A stretch of DNA of 64,000 bases from Leptodontidium sp. MPI-SDFR-AT-0119 (lineage: Eukaryota > Ascomycota > Leotiomycetes > Helotiales > Leptodontidiaceae). Location of the stretch: positions 496,001-560,000 of the forward strand of contig JAHLEZ010000029.1 in NCBI GenBank assembly GCA_020726505.1, in the 5' to 3' direction. The position numbers were made by a program, and so were the translations under genes. Positions 21,218 to 32,012 of the stretch are shown here, piece by piece; position 1 is the stretch's first letter; the number at the start of each line of letters is the position of its first letter. A model generated the notes under the pieces. The model was given only the letters and a program-made list of their open reading frames with translations. It was not told the origin of the DNA and ran no database searches.

Positions 21218-22888
21218 CTATCCCTGCAAGAACCTCTCCAGCGAGAGGACGAGCTCCGAAGGAGAGTCCACAAATCCGAGAATATGTTGATCGGGACGAA
21301 TCAAGACGGATCGATTCCGCCCACTCGTGAACGCTTCATTGAGCCACTGCTCACTTTTGACCTCGAAGTCTTGGCCGAGAATCACAGGCACTACCCACGG
21401 GACCAAACTGAGGGGCAATTCCGCTTGTACATCGTGCCATGCGTCACTGCTGGGGGAGATGCAAGTAAACTTTCCAAGGTCAATCAGGTCTAGAGTTGAT
21501 CTTTCGGTGCCGGAGTTTGAAAGGTAGGCATGCGGCAAACGAGCGCCTTTGACAAACGTTGGGGTAAATTTGGAAATGTCCGTACCAGCCGGCCAGGCCA
21601 GGCCATAGACAAAACCAAGTTGCAGAGCCAAAGAATCAAAATGCTGAGCGTTCTCTGCGATTCCCTCGAGCACTTGATGCTGAAACTTTGACTCTGTCCA
21701 TTGTTCCTGCTGCTGCTTTGCTCTGCCTGTGGGGTTTATGAGAGCACCCAGTTGATCCATGTTCACCTCGTTAAGTGCGCTCTGTGTGGCATTTTGAATT
21801 GCAACTGGCCTTCTCTCCAATTCATACGTATTCAGTATCGTATCAGGTGCAATTTTTTGCAACACAAGGTCGATTTTCCAGATGAGATTGTGGATATCGG
21901 CAAAACCTGAGTTTACACCAAGACCACCAGTGGGTGGGAAAGTATGAGCAGCATCGCCTGCGAGGAATGCATTTCGTACTTGCGTAGGCCTGTATGTGTC
22001 TGCAACTTTCGTAGATGATTGCCATATGGTAGTGCTGAGAAGCTCCACTTCAGAGGGTCTTCCCAGGGCTTCTTGGACCATGCTTTGGCAGGCGTCACTG
22101 TCAAAGGACGATGCGGACTCCTTGGCTGGATCAAACCGTCGTACGAAAACCCACTCGTTTTCGCCATATCGAATGAATGCTCTGACACCATGTGGCTGCA
22201 TGATGAAAAAGAGAATCCCACTTCTCTTTCCTGGTAGATCGGCCCGGAAATGGGAGGTTACATGATGCTTCTCGGTTCCCACGCTGCCGTTGACAGGATT
22301 AAATCCAACATTTAGCACCGAACGAGAGGAAGACCGAGCGCCGTCACAAGCAAGTAAGTATCTTGTTTGCACCATGTACTCTTGTTTTGTTTGCCTGTCT
22401 AATAGAATAGACGTGACGCCACCATCTGCAGATGCTTTCGCATCAATCCACTCGACGTTCTTCTGGATTGCTACAGATGGTAATTTCGATATCTCTGAAG
22501 CGAGATACTCCTCCACTACAGGCTGAGCAATGTTGACTAGTGGCTCGGGTGTTACATCCTTCACGTCGTCGAACTGACGCTCGTAATTAAGATGCCCAAA
22601 TTCCCAGCCGTAAAAGTTGTCCACGAACCGGACTACGTCGACAAGGCTAGGATCGATACTGAGTCTTCGAATGTGAGCATTGTCCAGACCCGTCTGCCGA
22701 AAGAGCTCTAGGGTTCGAGGATTGAGAGCGTGAGCTTTTGGTTGCCCTCTCCTTTGCGAATGTTTGTCGATAATCAGTGTTCGGATTCCTCTTTTCCCCA
22801 GGAGATAGGCGGCATACAGGCCAACCGGTCCGCATCCGATGACCAGCACGACAAATTCTTGATTGGAATATTGATCTAAGACGGTCAT
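21218..22888 (-). CDS. FAD-dependent phenol hydroxylase-type monooxygenase
   Basis: An intronless 556-aa protein of the p-hydroxybenzoate/phenol hydroxylase family (PF01494). The N-terminal dinucleotide fold is VLVIGCGPVGLYAAYLLGKRG (GxGxxG). The DG motif is YLLACDGARSSSR, and the GD motif AFLAGDAAHTFPPTGGLGVN binds the FAD ribityl chain. A C-terminal thioredoxin-like extension (about residues 400-556, with VLIRPDQHILGFVDSP) places it with phenol 2-monooxygenase, MhpA and pentachlorophenol monooxygenase. It would add a hydroxyl to a phenolic ring using NAD(P)H and O2, giving the catechol-type diol needed by the extradiol dioxygenase 3 kb away. It is divergent from the second decarboxylase-like gene. 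Complete, with all motifs intact. Confidence 0.9.
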   Translation of the reverse strand: MTVLDQYSNQEFVVLVIGCGPVGLYAAYLLGKRGIRTLIIDKHSQRRGQPKAHALNPRTLELFRQTGLDNAHIRRLSIDPSLVDVVRFVDNFYGWEFGHLNYERQFDDVKDVTPEPLVNIAQPVVEEYLASEISKLPSVAIQKNVEWIDAKASADGGVTSILLDRQTKQEYMVQTRYLLACDGARSSSRSVLNVGFNPVNGSVGTEKHHVTSHFRADLPGKRSGILFFIMQPHGVRAFIRYGENEWVFVRRFDPAKESASSFDSDACQSMVQEALGRPSEVELLSTTIWQSSTKVADTYRPTQVRNAFLAGDAAHTFPPTGGLGVNSGFADIHNLIWKIDLVLQKIAPDTILNTYELERRPVAIQNATQSALNEVNMDQLGALINPTGRAKQQQEQWTESKFQHQVLEGIAENAQHFDSLALQLGFVYGLAWPAGTDISKFTPTFVKGARLPHAYLSNSGTERSTLDLIDLGKFTCISPSSDAWHDVQAELPLSLVPWVVPVILGQDFEVKSEQWLNEAFTSGRNRSVLIRPDQHILGFVDSPSELVLSLERFLQG

Positions 22889-23311
22889 TGTGCTTTTAGG
22901 AGCTGAAACGAATCAAGGGTGCCCAATTGAAAGTTCTGGGTACTGAGGGTACTGGTACAGTATTATGGGTGCAAATAGGGGTTCGCTTATTCGAGGATAC
23001 GTTCTGCTTATCGTCGCTTGTTGGGAAGCTTTCCTGGGAAGCCATGTTGCCTGCGTGGGAATATATGTCCGAAGCATGAATGGAAACATCAGCCCGGCTC
23101 CCCCACAAGCCGCGGCTCTTGCTCCTTTCCACAAATCCTACCCTCGCGTTTGAGTGGCGACCCGATCGGCTAACGTATAGAGGACGACCGGTAGAGTTTG
23201 AATGCGATGCAATGCTTTCTTATTTGCTCACATTATCCGCATTTCCCGGGAGTTATAAATTCGCCGTTCCCTCTGGAGTGAGAAGACAACTCTCCCCTTC
23301 AGAAACGCACT
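22889..23311. promoter_or_regulatory. shared divergent promoter with TATA box
   Basis: This 423-bp region separates the monooxygenase (minus) from the decarboxylase-like gene (plus). TATAAAT at 23254-23260 lies about 52 bp before the plus-strand ATG. The arrangement mirrors the dioxygenase/decarboxylase-like pair at 18515-19042. Confidence 0.45.
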
Positions 23312-24312
23312 ATGTCAGCTGAGACGGACAAAGCGGCTTTCGAGCAGAAATACGTGACTACCAATGTCAAGTTGGAGGCTCCCACGTACTCCTCAGATCT
23401 CATACGTGAGCTACGAAAAGAGCTTTGCGCACTCGATCCAGTTGAGTTCAAATATCTCAGCTATGCCGTCCTTGTATGTGCCTTTAAACCTTTCTCGTGC
23501 CTTCAAGACGCATTGAAAAATTAATAGCTAATTAAATGTTGGGTAAAAGAGTGCTTTGCTCATCGGTGCCCACAGAGGCGATTTTGTTCCGAAGATGTTT
23601 GAAGAAGTGATTGAAGAAGAGTCCGACCTGGAATCTATCAAGGCCGTTTTCTATCGTATAAGAGAGTGTGTCATGGCAATATACGCCTTCGTCGGCATAC
23701 CGTGGGTTGTTCCATCATGTCTAGGAATAGTGAATGTCCTTCAGCGCCATGGAATCGAGAAAATTGCAGAGGAAACATTCCGGTTAGCCTGATGAGTTCT
23801 CTTTCGCATGTTATGAATCCATGGGCTGCAATCTTAACAGTATCTTAGGGGACCAATAGACGGAGAAAGATTACTCGCAGAGGGTAAACAGATCACGGAA
23901 AAAGTCTATCGCGGAGTCAACAACAATGAAGTGCGCGACATGCTTTCAATAGGCTTTCCCGAGATGAGTATGTTCATTTCAAGACATATTATTTTCTGAT
24001 CCTGCTGCTCATCTGTCAATAGGGAAAGGAATTGCGGTCATCGTATGGGGGTACAATATCGGGGGAGCGGTCAATTCTGGAGTCCTCCTCGACCGCGAGG
24101 TTGAGTTGTTGGTTGCAACAGCTATTATCGGTGGGGGTGCCACACGACAGTCGAAGAGCCATATAAAGGCATCTCTCGGAATGGGGAATCGTTTAGATGT
24201 GGTTAACAAAATTATCGAGATAGCGATGCGTTTTACTTCCTGGAATCAAACCCCAGTGAATCCTATTGATTTTGATCAACTAGTTGAGGAGATGGATTCT
24301 GCAAAGGCTTAA
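23312..24312 (+). CDS. carboxymuconolactone-decarboxylase-like protein (copy 2)
   Basis: Four exons, join(23312..23473,23550..23782,23849..23967,24023..24312), give 267 aa. It is paralogous to the gene at 19043: exon 2 is exactly 233 nt in both, the first two introns match in position and phase, and the C-terminal halves align (VELLVATAIIGGGATRQSKS followed by HIKASLGMG, with WNQTPVNPIDFD near the end). The extra third intron here follows GFPEM. The AhpD-like fold lacks a CxxC pair. The reaction is unknown; a decarboxylase, isomerase or scaffolding role downstream of ring cleavage is an inference. It is head-to-head with the phenol hydroxylase-type gene and tail-to-tail with the cluster regulator, 60 bp apart. 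Confidence 0.78.
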
Positions 24313-24372
24313 GAGATTTATGTAAACAACGAAAACATGTTATCCACATTTTTTCGTATTTTGCGATCCATA

Positions 24373-27204
24373 TCAGTAATGATTTAAATCTAGTAAAGTT
24401 TTCAAAAACTTTGCAAAGCCATAACTTAAACCCCATGATTGCTTAGCAACAAGACTTTGATGAGCAACAGTCAGTAATCTTTTGCCTGCACCTTGATGAT
24501 GGACATCTCCTATCTCAGCCAAATGGCCCCTCACGGCTCCCGGCTTCCCATCGATCCAGAGTCTCCCACCATCGGCGGTCAGGATCTGATCTAGGCGAAG
24601 TGTTACTGGCAAATCTACCGCTGACCCGGAGAGGTCATCGAAAACTAAATGGGCTAGCTGGTTGTAGACCCAGATAGTGAGAGTAGCCATCAAGAATGGC
24701 ACTGATTCGTGGAAGCTATGGCTCGAACGTACCCGAACCGTAGTAAAAATAACACAGGCGCACAGGACAGCACGTCGCGCATCTCGGCCTTCATCATGCG
24801 ACACCCACGCGACAAGGTTTTGTTTCGTTCGAGACTTGTCTGTGCTACCGGCATTTGGGGAGACGAACATAAATAGATCACCAATGGGAGTGACATTCAG
24901 GAGAGAAACGTGGTGAACGGTAGTGATGAAATTTGACTGCAGCGTCCAGCTGGGGTTGTAGTGTAGAGATGTGAAGTCGCCCACGCTTGAAGACTTAGAC
25001 GGCGTTAATACTTCCAATAATTTTACTGCACGGCTCTGCCAATTCTTTAATACGGTCCCCTCGTCAAGAGGTCGCCCAGTCAGCCCCACTATCAAGGGAT
25101 TCGAGAATGACGAGCGTAAATGGTATGTTGTCTGATAGATGGTATGGACAAGAGCGAGCCGTCCAAAGCCTCCAACGTACGTCGGGACTGAATTTTCTCT
25201 CATCACATCCGAAAGGGTAGAACCAAGATTGGAATCCTTGGCGCTGGATTCGACCCGATGCACGTCATAGAGTGAACTCCATGTTATTGCATTTGGTGCT
25301 TCCCACAAATCCTCTGGGCAAGGCAACGGCTTGACAAGCTCATCAATCTTCATGTTAGAGGGTAGGTCGAAGTTTAATGAGAGTTGGCATTGCAATATCT
25401 ATTTGTGTTAGAGTAGAAATGCAAACGAAGCCAGAACATGACACTCACCCACACACTGTACCCAATTCTTCTGCAAGTTTCCTCGCGAATCCATGCCGTC
25501 CACAGTTTGTTGGTCTCAATATCATTCATTTTCTCGCCTGGGACTGATTCGGGAATAGCACCTTTGAGGTACCCATTGCGACGACATTGCATGGTAACCG
25601 CATTGAGAATGGTAAGTCCCACCTCCAGCAGCCGCCGGTCTCCGCTGTAGACTGTCCCTACAACATCAAGAACCATTACTCTTGTCAACCACAGACTTCG
25701 CACACTCAATCTATCAATCTCAAGCTACGAAAACGGATTAGAAAGTTGTTTGTTGCAAAAGATAGGTTAGAAGATACCGTGTGAAATATGGATAGACGGA
25801 AGATTTCAGATAGTGGTGGTGCGCATCTTTGCGCAGCGGTAGACTTGGAATACTGGCATCCGATTGTCGCCAGTGCTAGTATTTCAATCCAATGGCACTC
25901 TGCGGGGTTGAATGTTGGTTGGTGAAAGATCGGAAATAACCCTTGGAAGTATTCAAAGTACAACTGAATGAATGACTCGAGTGCAGCTTGTGACGGAAAC
26001 AGGGATAATTTCAAGCCGTCTGATAGATTTTGCAGGATGCATATCTCTTTGACGCCTTTGAGTAACGTTTTGTAAACCGGCGCAGGAAGAGGAGGAGTGT
26101 GTCCATAATTCTCGGCATCGAGAATGTCGATGTCAGCAGCCCCGAGATCTGGAAATGAAACAAAACTCTTTCTTTCCCCCAGGAGACTGGGTTTGGGGTT
26201 GATTCCAGCTTCAGCATCGTGGTCGACAGAACACGCTGAATGAGAATTAAGGACTTCGTTCGCGGTAATTTGGAAGTAGCCGGGAGAGGCCATGCTCGAG
26301 CTTGTAGATCTCGCTTCAGGGCTGAAAATAGACGTTGCGTTTTGAGCGACCCCTGGGGCCCTGCGATCATGAAGAGGGTCTTGTATGGCCACGGTCAATT
26401 CCAAAGACCCTAATTCTAAAGACTGTGGGAGATACATATCGGGGGGAAGTTGAAAATCATCGGGTTGCCAATTCATCCAGTCTGCAATATCGAACTGAAA
26501 GTCCCAGTCCTGAGGTCCTGCGAACTCGAAGGCTGTAGAAACTGGTAGGCTAGTGGGAAGATTGGGATCATAACTGCTTTGCGAGATGGGACCATCCACA
26601 ACTTGACTCGGTTTATCGCGAGAGGTTGACACTGTAGATGCGTCGTGCGTCACATGATCTTCTGATATAGGTGTCCGCGGAAGTGAGTGCATTTGGGCTT
26701 CTAGTGACCCTTGCTGCTGATGGCATGTGGTAGTTGATTGGTCATCCGTGCTTGCTCTGGGGTTCTTCCGCTGTTTCTTTCTCCGGTTTGCTCCACGATG
26801 ACATTCCAATTGCCTTGACGAACAATGATTGCACGGCGATTCACCATCGCAGCGAACCTTTGACTTTGAGCAATTCATGCAAGCAAGAGAAACCCTTGTG
26901 AAAATTGTCTTATGGCCTTCTGCTGAGGCGCTTTCTTCATGGCCTCTCTCGTGGCGAATAAGACTATCCCTACATGAACCATGTTAGCAACTGCTCAGAA
27001 AGACAAGAGCGTCCCACTGATAGCGACTCTTGATCGTATCTTGTAGAGTGCTTACCTGCGACCAAACGGTTTCCCACAGTACTTGCACGTGAAATATTTG
27101 GACGGCTCGTGAGTGTGGAGGTGGCGTTTCAGGTGATCTTGTCGTGTAAAACTATCGTCGCATATTGGGCAGATATGCCCGTAGTCAGAAGGAGGAGCAG
27201 ACAT
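24373..27204 (-). CDS. cluster regulator with C2H2 and Zn2Cys6 DNA-binding domains
   Basis: Four exons, complement(join(24373..25398,25449..25718,25778..26969,27056..27204)), give 878 aa. Residues 9-55 hold tandem C2H2 fingers (CPICDDSFTRQDHLKRHLHTH, then CKYCGKPFGRR, completed after the first intron by SLIRHERGHE). Immediately after is a Zn2Cys6 cluster (CMNCSKSKVRCDGESPCNHC) with a basic linker. The middle region (LFPIFHQPTFNP, WTAWIREETCRRIGYSVW) is the PF04082 fungal transcription factor domain. Introns are 86, 59 and 50 nt and all keep frame. A nuclear activator of the surrounding genes is the simplest role: it sits in the middle of the block, head-to-head with the transporter. The 5' ATG at 27204 is the first in frame before the finger. 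Confidence 0.88.
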
Positions 27205-27793
27205 GATTCTTTCAGTGGCAAGGGCGTGCCGATAGCGCGGAGATGGGAATAGTACTTTGATGTGTACTGGTTGAAAAAATATCAAAAGATAATTGATTTC
27301 GGAATGCGGGGGAGGATCATAGCATCGCAAGAATTACGCAATGGCTTACGCAGCTAGTTCCATTTATAAATAGCGAGAAAATTAACGAGGCTGAAAATTC
27401 TCATTATTAAACGCGTGATATAAATTTCTTGGTTTCCCCTCTTTTAAAATAGATCCGGTGGGGGGCGAGATCGCGTTTACTTCGTAGTATCAAGTTCAAC
27501 CTCGCAGGGAAAAAAAGCAGGTCTTCGATAGTGCGGGGTACGCTACAGTAGTGGATTGTGGGGCCGACGCTTCCAGCCTCTTGCGAGTCTCACAGAAAGA
27601 ACATAAAATCGACCCCGACTTTTAACTTGTCCTGGCCCCGGGCAAATTGGCAGAAAAGTGTCAACTCATTGTGTTGATTCATTACCTATTCGGTTGATTT
27701 TCCATCTCACTCCAAAACTTTGTGTATACGTCGCCGCTGGCCGGAAGTCAATAATATATATTATCCCATCTCGTAACCTAGGTACACGCTCTA
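27205..27793. promoter_or_regulatory. divergent promoter of regulator and transporter
   Basis: A 589-bp gap between the regulator (minus) and the transporter (plus). No clear operator is recognised. The region is AT-rich near 27360-27460. A CGG half-site-type search for the Zn2Cys6 finger was not attempted systematically. Confidence 0.35.
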
Positions 27794-29642
27794 ATGGCCG
27801 AGGAAAAAGTCACAGAATTTCAAGTTGAGAATGCCTCTGCCAGTCTTGAAAAGCAAGGAACCCAGCAAACTGGTAATGGCACTGTACAACTCTTCGCCGC
27901 CGATGGCGAGTTCCGTCTTGTGCCGGTACCCTCTCAAGATCCAAACGGTACGCAACTTCTCTTGGCGTCCAAGTTGAGCAGAAGAGATAGTAACGTATCA
28001 TAGATCCATTAAGATTGCCAGAATGGCGTAAATGGATGATCTTAGCCACTGTATGTCTGTTTAGTGCTGCTGGCATGACTGCAGCGAACAGCATTGCCAG
28101 CATCATCCCAAATCTGGAGATGTACTATACCAACCCTGCGTACATCCACGGGCCGCCCCCCTCTTCGCAGAGCATCAGTCAACTCGGAACCTTTCCATCT
28201 CTTTTCATTGGCATTGGGGCAATTATGTGCACCATCGCCGCACAAGCTGTGGGCACGAGACCGGTGATGATCTTCGAGGCCGCTCTCGTCGCAACTTGTA
28301 TTGTATGGGCGGCGGTTTCAAGGGGCAAAGATAGGGGCCTGTACTCCCATATTGCCTCACGATGCATTCTGGGGCTCGGTGCAGGAGCTGGTGAATCTCT
28401 CGTTCCCTTGATCATGCAGGATATCAACTACCTCCACAAACGAAACTCTAGGCTCTCTTTGATTTGGGCATCTGGTGGTATCGCTAGTTCAGCTATGGGC
28501 TCCGCTGCGTCGTACATCGTCACCGACATTGGCTGGAGGTGGTACTACTGGATACTGTTTATATTTTCCGCTATTTCCTTGAGCTTGATCATTATTTTCA
28601 CACCGGAGACTACTTGGCCGAGGACTGTTGAGGATCTAAGTAAGTCATTGTTATTTCTTATAGTCCTGAAAGAACATATAAACTTACTTACGATAAACAG
28701 ATGGTATTTCACGTACTGATGCGGATGGCTTTGCCGAACCTGTTCGCCCATCAGGACATGACAAGTCCTACTGGTACAGTGTACGGTTGTACTCAGAGCA
28801 TGCTGGTAAGAGGGCAGCCTGGCTCAGTATCATGGACCTTATACGCAGCGCCATCTTTCCTAACATTATCTGGGTGAGTTAATTTGAATATCCTATGGAA
28901 CCCTTTCTGGCTAAGATCTATCTCAGCTCGTTTTCTTGAATGCATGCTTCATTGGCGTGACTGTCTCTGCAAGCCTTGTGATAGGTACACTGCTCATCGA
29001 AGGGTGGTATTGGGAACCACAGAACGTTGGGCTTTTGCAGGTTCCACTGGCAGTAGGAAGTATCATAGCAATTCCAATAATTGGTATTGGTGGCGATTGG
29101 GTCATTTCTAAAATGGCAACAAGAAATGGCGGCATCCACGAGGTAAGGGTATTTGAATATTCCTTCAAAGCTATCAATACTGATAGTGAGTTAAGCCAGA
29201 GCACCAGCTAGTCAACATGATCCTCCCGTTTATCGTTGGGTTTCTTGGCACCGTGTGCTTCGGTATCGTCTGTAGCAACCCAGAGAAATACCACTGGATC
29301 CTGCCCTTGCTATTCATGGGTTTCATGTTCTTCTCTTTGATCGCGACGAATGTTATCACTACCACATACGCTATCGGTTGCTTCCCGGACCTTGCACCCT
29401 CCATGGTGATCATCGTCGGGAGCTACCGCAACATCATTGGCTTCGGAATTAGCTATGGTGTGGACAGCTTCGTCGCTAAAGCTGGTTACAACGGCGCCTT
29501 TGGGACATATGCAGGCATCATGGGGTTGTTGGGTCTCACGAGCTTCTACTTCTACTTTGGTGGGAAAGCTCTGCGACAACGGATGAATAACTGGCCCTTC
29601 CGATATTCCAGAGTCGAGTCCGTGGCACACTGGAGGAATTGA
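27794..29642 (+). CDS. major facilitator superfamily transporter
   Basis: Five exons, join(27794..27947,28004..28639,28701..28873,28927..29142,29196..29642), give 541 aa. A polar N-terminus of about 70 residues is followed by roughly 12 hydrophobic segments, beginning WMILATVCLFSAAGMTAANS. After the second helix pair comes the loop SRGKDRGLYSHIASR, and the later half contains IAIPIIGIGGDWVISKMATR. The fold and length fit an MFS plasma-membrane permease of the drug/proton or organic-acid type. Introns of 53-61 nt have GTACGC, GTAAGT, GTGAGT and GTAAGG donors. It probably imports the cluster substrate or exports an intermediate; direction cannot be told. It is divergent from the regulator. Confidence 0.87.
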
Positions 29643-30305
29643 GCAGTGAATGAGGAACTTTCAACGTCAGCATCATTTGAGTTACTGATCTTTCTTTAAC
29701 GTGTTCTTGGGTTAGTTCGTCGTTCATGTTACACCTGTGAAATGGAATTCATGACTTTGGTGTAGATTGGATTTAGCTTCAGGTGCAGGCTAATGTTTTA
29801 CCTTGTTTTATATCCTCATCCCCTTACGGCATCTAGATCTGGAGATCTTGCAATACAATTCCCTCTGCTTAAATATTCCTGACATGTCTTCAAAATCCTG
29901 GATATCATCAATAACAATACATACTCAGTTTGAAAGCAGTACGGATGCAGAGAAAAGTGCATCTTCCCAACGCATTATGGCTCTCATCCCTCCAAGGTCG
30001 CCGTGGGGTAATAAATTTCCACCATGTATATACTCATCCGAACTTCCCGGCAATTCTCTAAAGGCAGTTGAAATCCACGGAAATTGTGGACTTTGGACCC
30101 CCACCGGATAGTGAAATTTTCTAGATGGGCCGCGTACCTGATACCCCGAACGGGTGGCGATACAGCACTCCCATAGCTGCCAGTCACGTGTCATTGTCAC
30201 ATGGCCCATAAACTTTGTCTTGTATTAAGCTGGATCTTCATCTCTCTTCATACATTTGCTTTTGCAACTACAATTGCATATAACATGTAACACAACACTC
30301 TGCTC
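29643..30305. other. intergenic: transporter 3' flank and oxidase promoter
   Basis: No gene seen. Frames on both strands are short and of non-coding character. The last 150 bp should contain the core promoter of the oxidase at 30306. Confidence 0.45.
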
Positions 30306-31767
30306 ATGCTAAATCTCAATCATCTCGGGATGGAAAACTCCAAGGGAAACGTTGAAGAGGTCAAGACGGCCTGTGAAGGTATAGAATGGATTACACCCTC
30401 CTCGTCCAAATACGAAGAAACAAGACGGATTTACCAACAAGTCAATTCGGCTGTTCCGTTAGCAATCTTGCGACCCCGAACCGTTGGAGAAGTTGCGCAG
30501 ATTGTTAATGCCGCGGTGCAATATGACATCAAGTTCACCGTTCGAAGCGGCGGACACCACATCATGGGCCTGTGCATTGTTGAGAACTGTCTGGTTATTG
30601 ATATCAGATATCTCAACAACGTCGAGGTAGCCGCAGACAAGAAAAGCGCGATCATTGGGGGAGGTGCTTCTAACTTTGAGGTGGCTTGTGCCTTGGAGGC
30701 GCATGGACTCGTCACTCCGCAAGGGTTGGTCAAGAGCGTTGGGTTCGTCGGCTGGGCGACTTTTGGCGGATACGGGAATTTCATGAATCATATGGGTTTG
30801 GGTGTCGACAGTATAATCGGCGCTCAAGTTGTGACATGGGATGGGAAAATTGTAGAAGCGGCAGATGATCTTCTGAAAGGCATTCGAGGGGCAGGAGGAA
30901 CCTTAGGCATCATCACGTCTATTAAAGTCAAGACATACACTCTTGAGAAGGTTGGTTAAATCCCCTTTTTGCCCTGATCTATCTTTCGCATAAAGTCTGA
31001 CGTAAGAACAGGTTCTTGCCGGAGGCTTGATCTTCGACGTTAAACATTTCACCCCCTTCCTCAAGTTGATGCAGGAGAACGCCCTGACCCTTCCCCCGGC
31101 TTTACAAGTCGGCACTGCTGTCTTCAATTTCCCGCCAGGGAAGAGAACCTTTCGGGCAGAGGTGTTTTGGTCATCCCCAGATCTCAACGATGGATGGCGT
31201 ACGATCCAGCATTTACTATCCATCAGCCCGCCAGTCCTAATCAACGACATATCTGAGACTAAAGTGTCCGACATGATCATGAAGATTGACAAGATGGTGC
31301 CTCCAAATGTTTACGGTGGGAACGAGACGGTCAGCTTCGAACGATTTGATGACGATGTCTTAGATGTTCTGGAAGCGTACGTCGCCAACATGCCCTGGGA
31401 CCCAGCAACAGTTCTGGCTCTTCATCATCTATCTCCAATTTCGCCATCAGCGAGATCAGAGCCTGACCACATTGGCTCACTGTGGGCTGTGCGTCGTGGA
31501 CATACGATGCTTGAATTGATAGGCTCGGTGGAAGATAGAACAAAGCTGGAGGAGTCGAGGAAGTGGACGATCAAACTGCGCGACGACCTCAGGGCAGCAG
31601 GAAAGGCGCTGGAGGAAACATACCTTTCCATGACTTATCCGGGTGATAGAACTCTCGCTCAGGTCTATGGCACAAAGTGGGCGGAGCTCCAAAAGCTGAA
31701 AGAGAAGTATGATCCGAATGGAGTCTTCGATCTAGCGGTCCCTTGGGTTCGTACGGGTATGTCGTAG
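30306..31767 (+). CDS. FAD-linked oxidase (berberine-bridge-enzyme type)
   Basis: Two exons, join(30306..30950,31012..31767), give 466 aa; a second in-frame ATG at 30330 would give 458 aa. The FAD_binding_4 domain begins at about residue 50 (PLAILRPRTVGEVAQIVNAA) and has FTVRSGGHHIMG, where a His in this loop is the usual covalent 8-alpha flavin ligand. The flavin pocket segment is GFVGWATFGGYGNF. The C-terminus shows the BBE segment (WAELQKLKEKYDPNGVFDL), in which the usual N-rich motif is relaxed. No signal peptide is seen, so it is probably intracellular, unlike many secreted BBE oxidases. It oxidises an alcohol or C-C/C-N bond with O2. The intron has a GTTGGT donor and AACAG acceptor. Confidence 0.85.
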
Positions 31768-32012
31768 TATATAGTAATATATTTGAGAAAATCTTGAAAA
31801 ATAACTCTGATCTTGATACAATTTGAATAATTGTTTTTCTCAACACATAAAAAGAGCATAAAAACCACGTTACTTTCTGTCAACAATTTATATTCGCAGG
31901 CACGTGAATTCTACAGATACTCCATGAGTGAGGTGCTAACCCATGACAAAATATATGTAAATTCTACTATGGATCTTGGTCCCTGTTTACAAGAAAGATA
32001 TTTACACCAATT

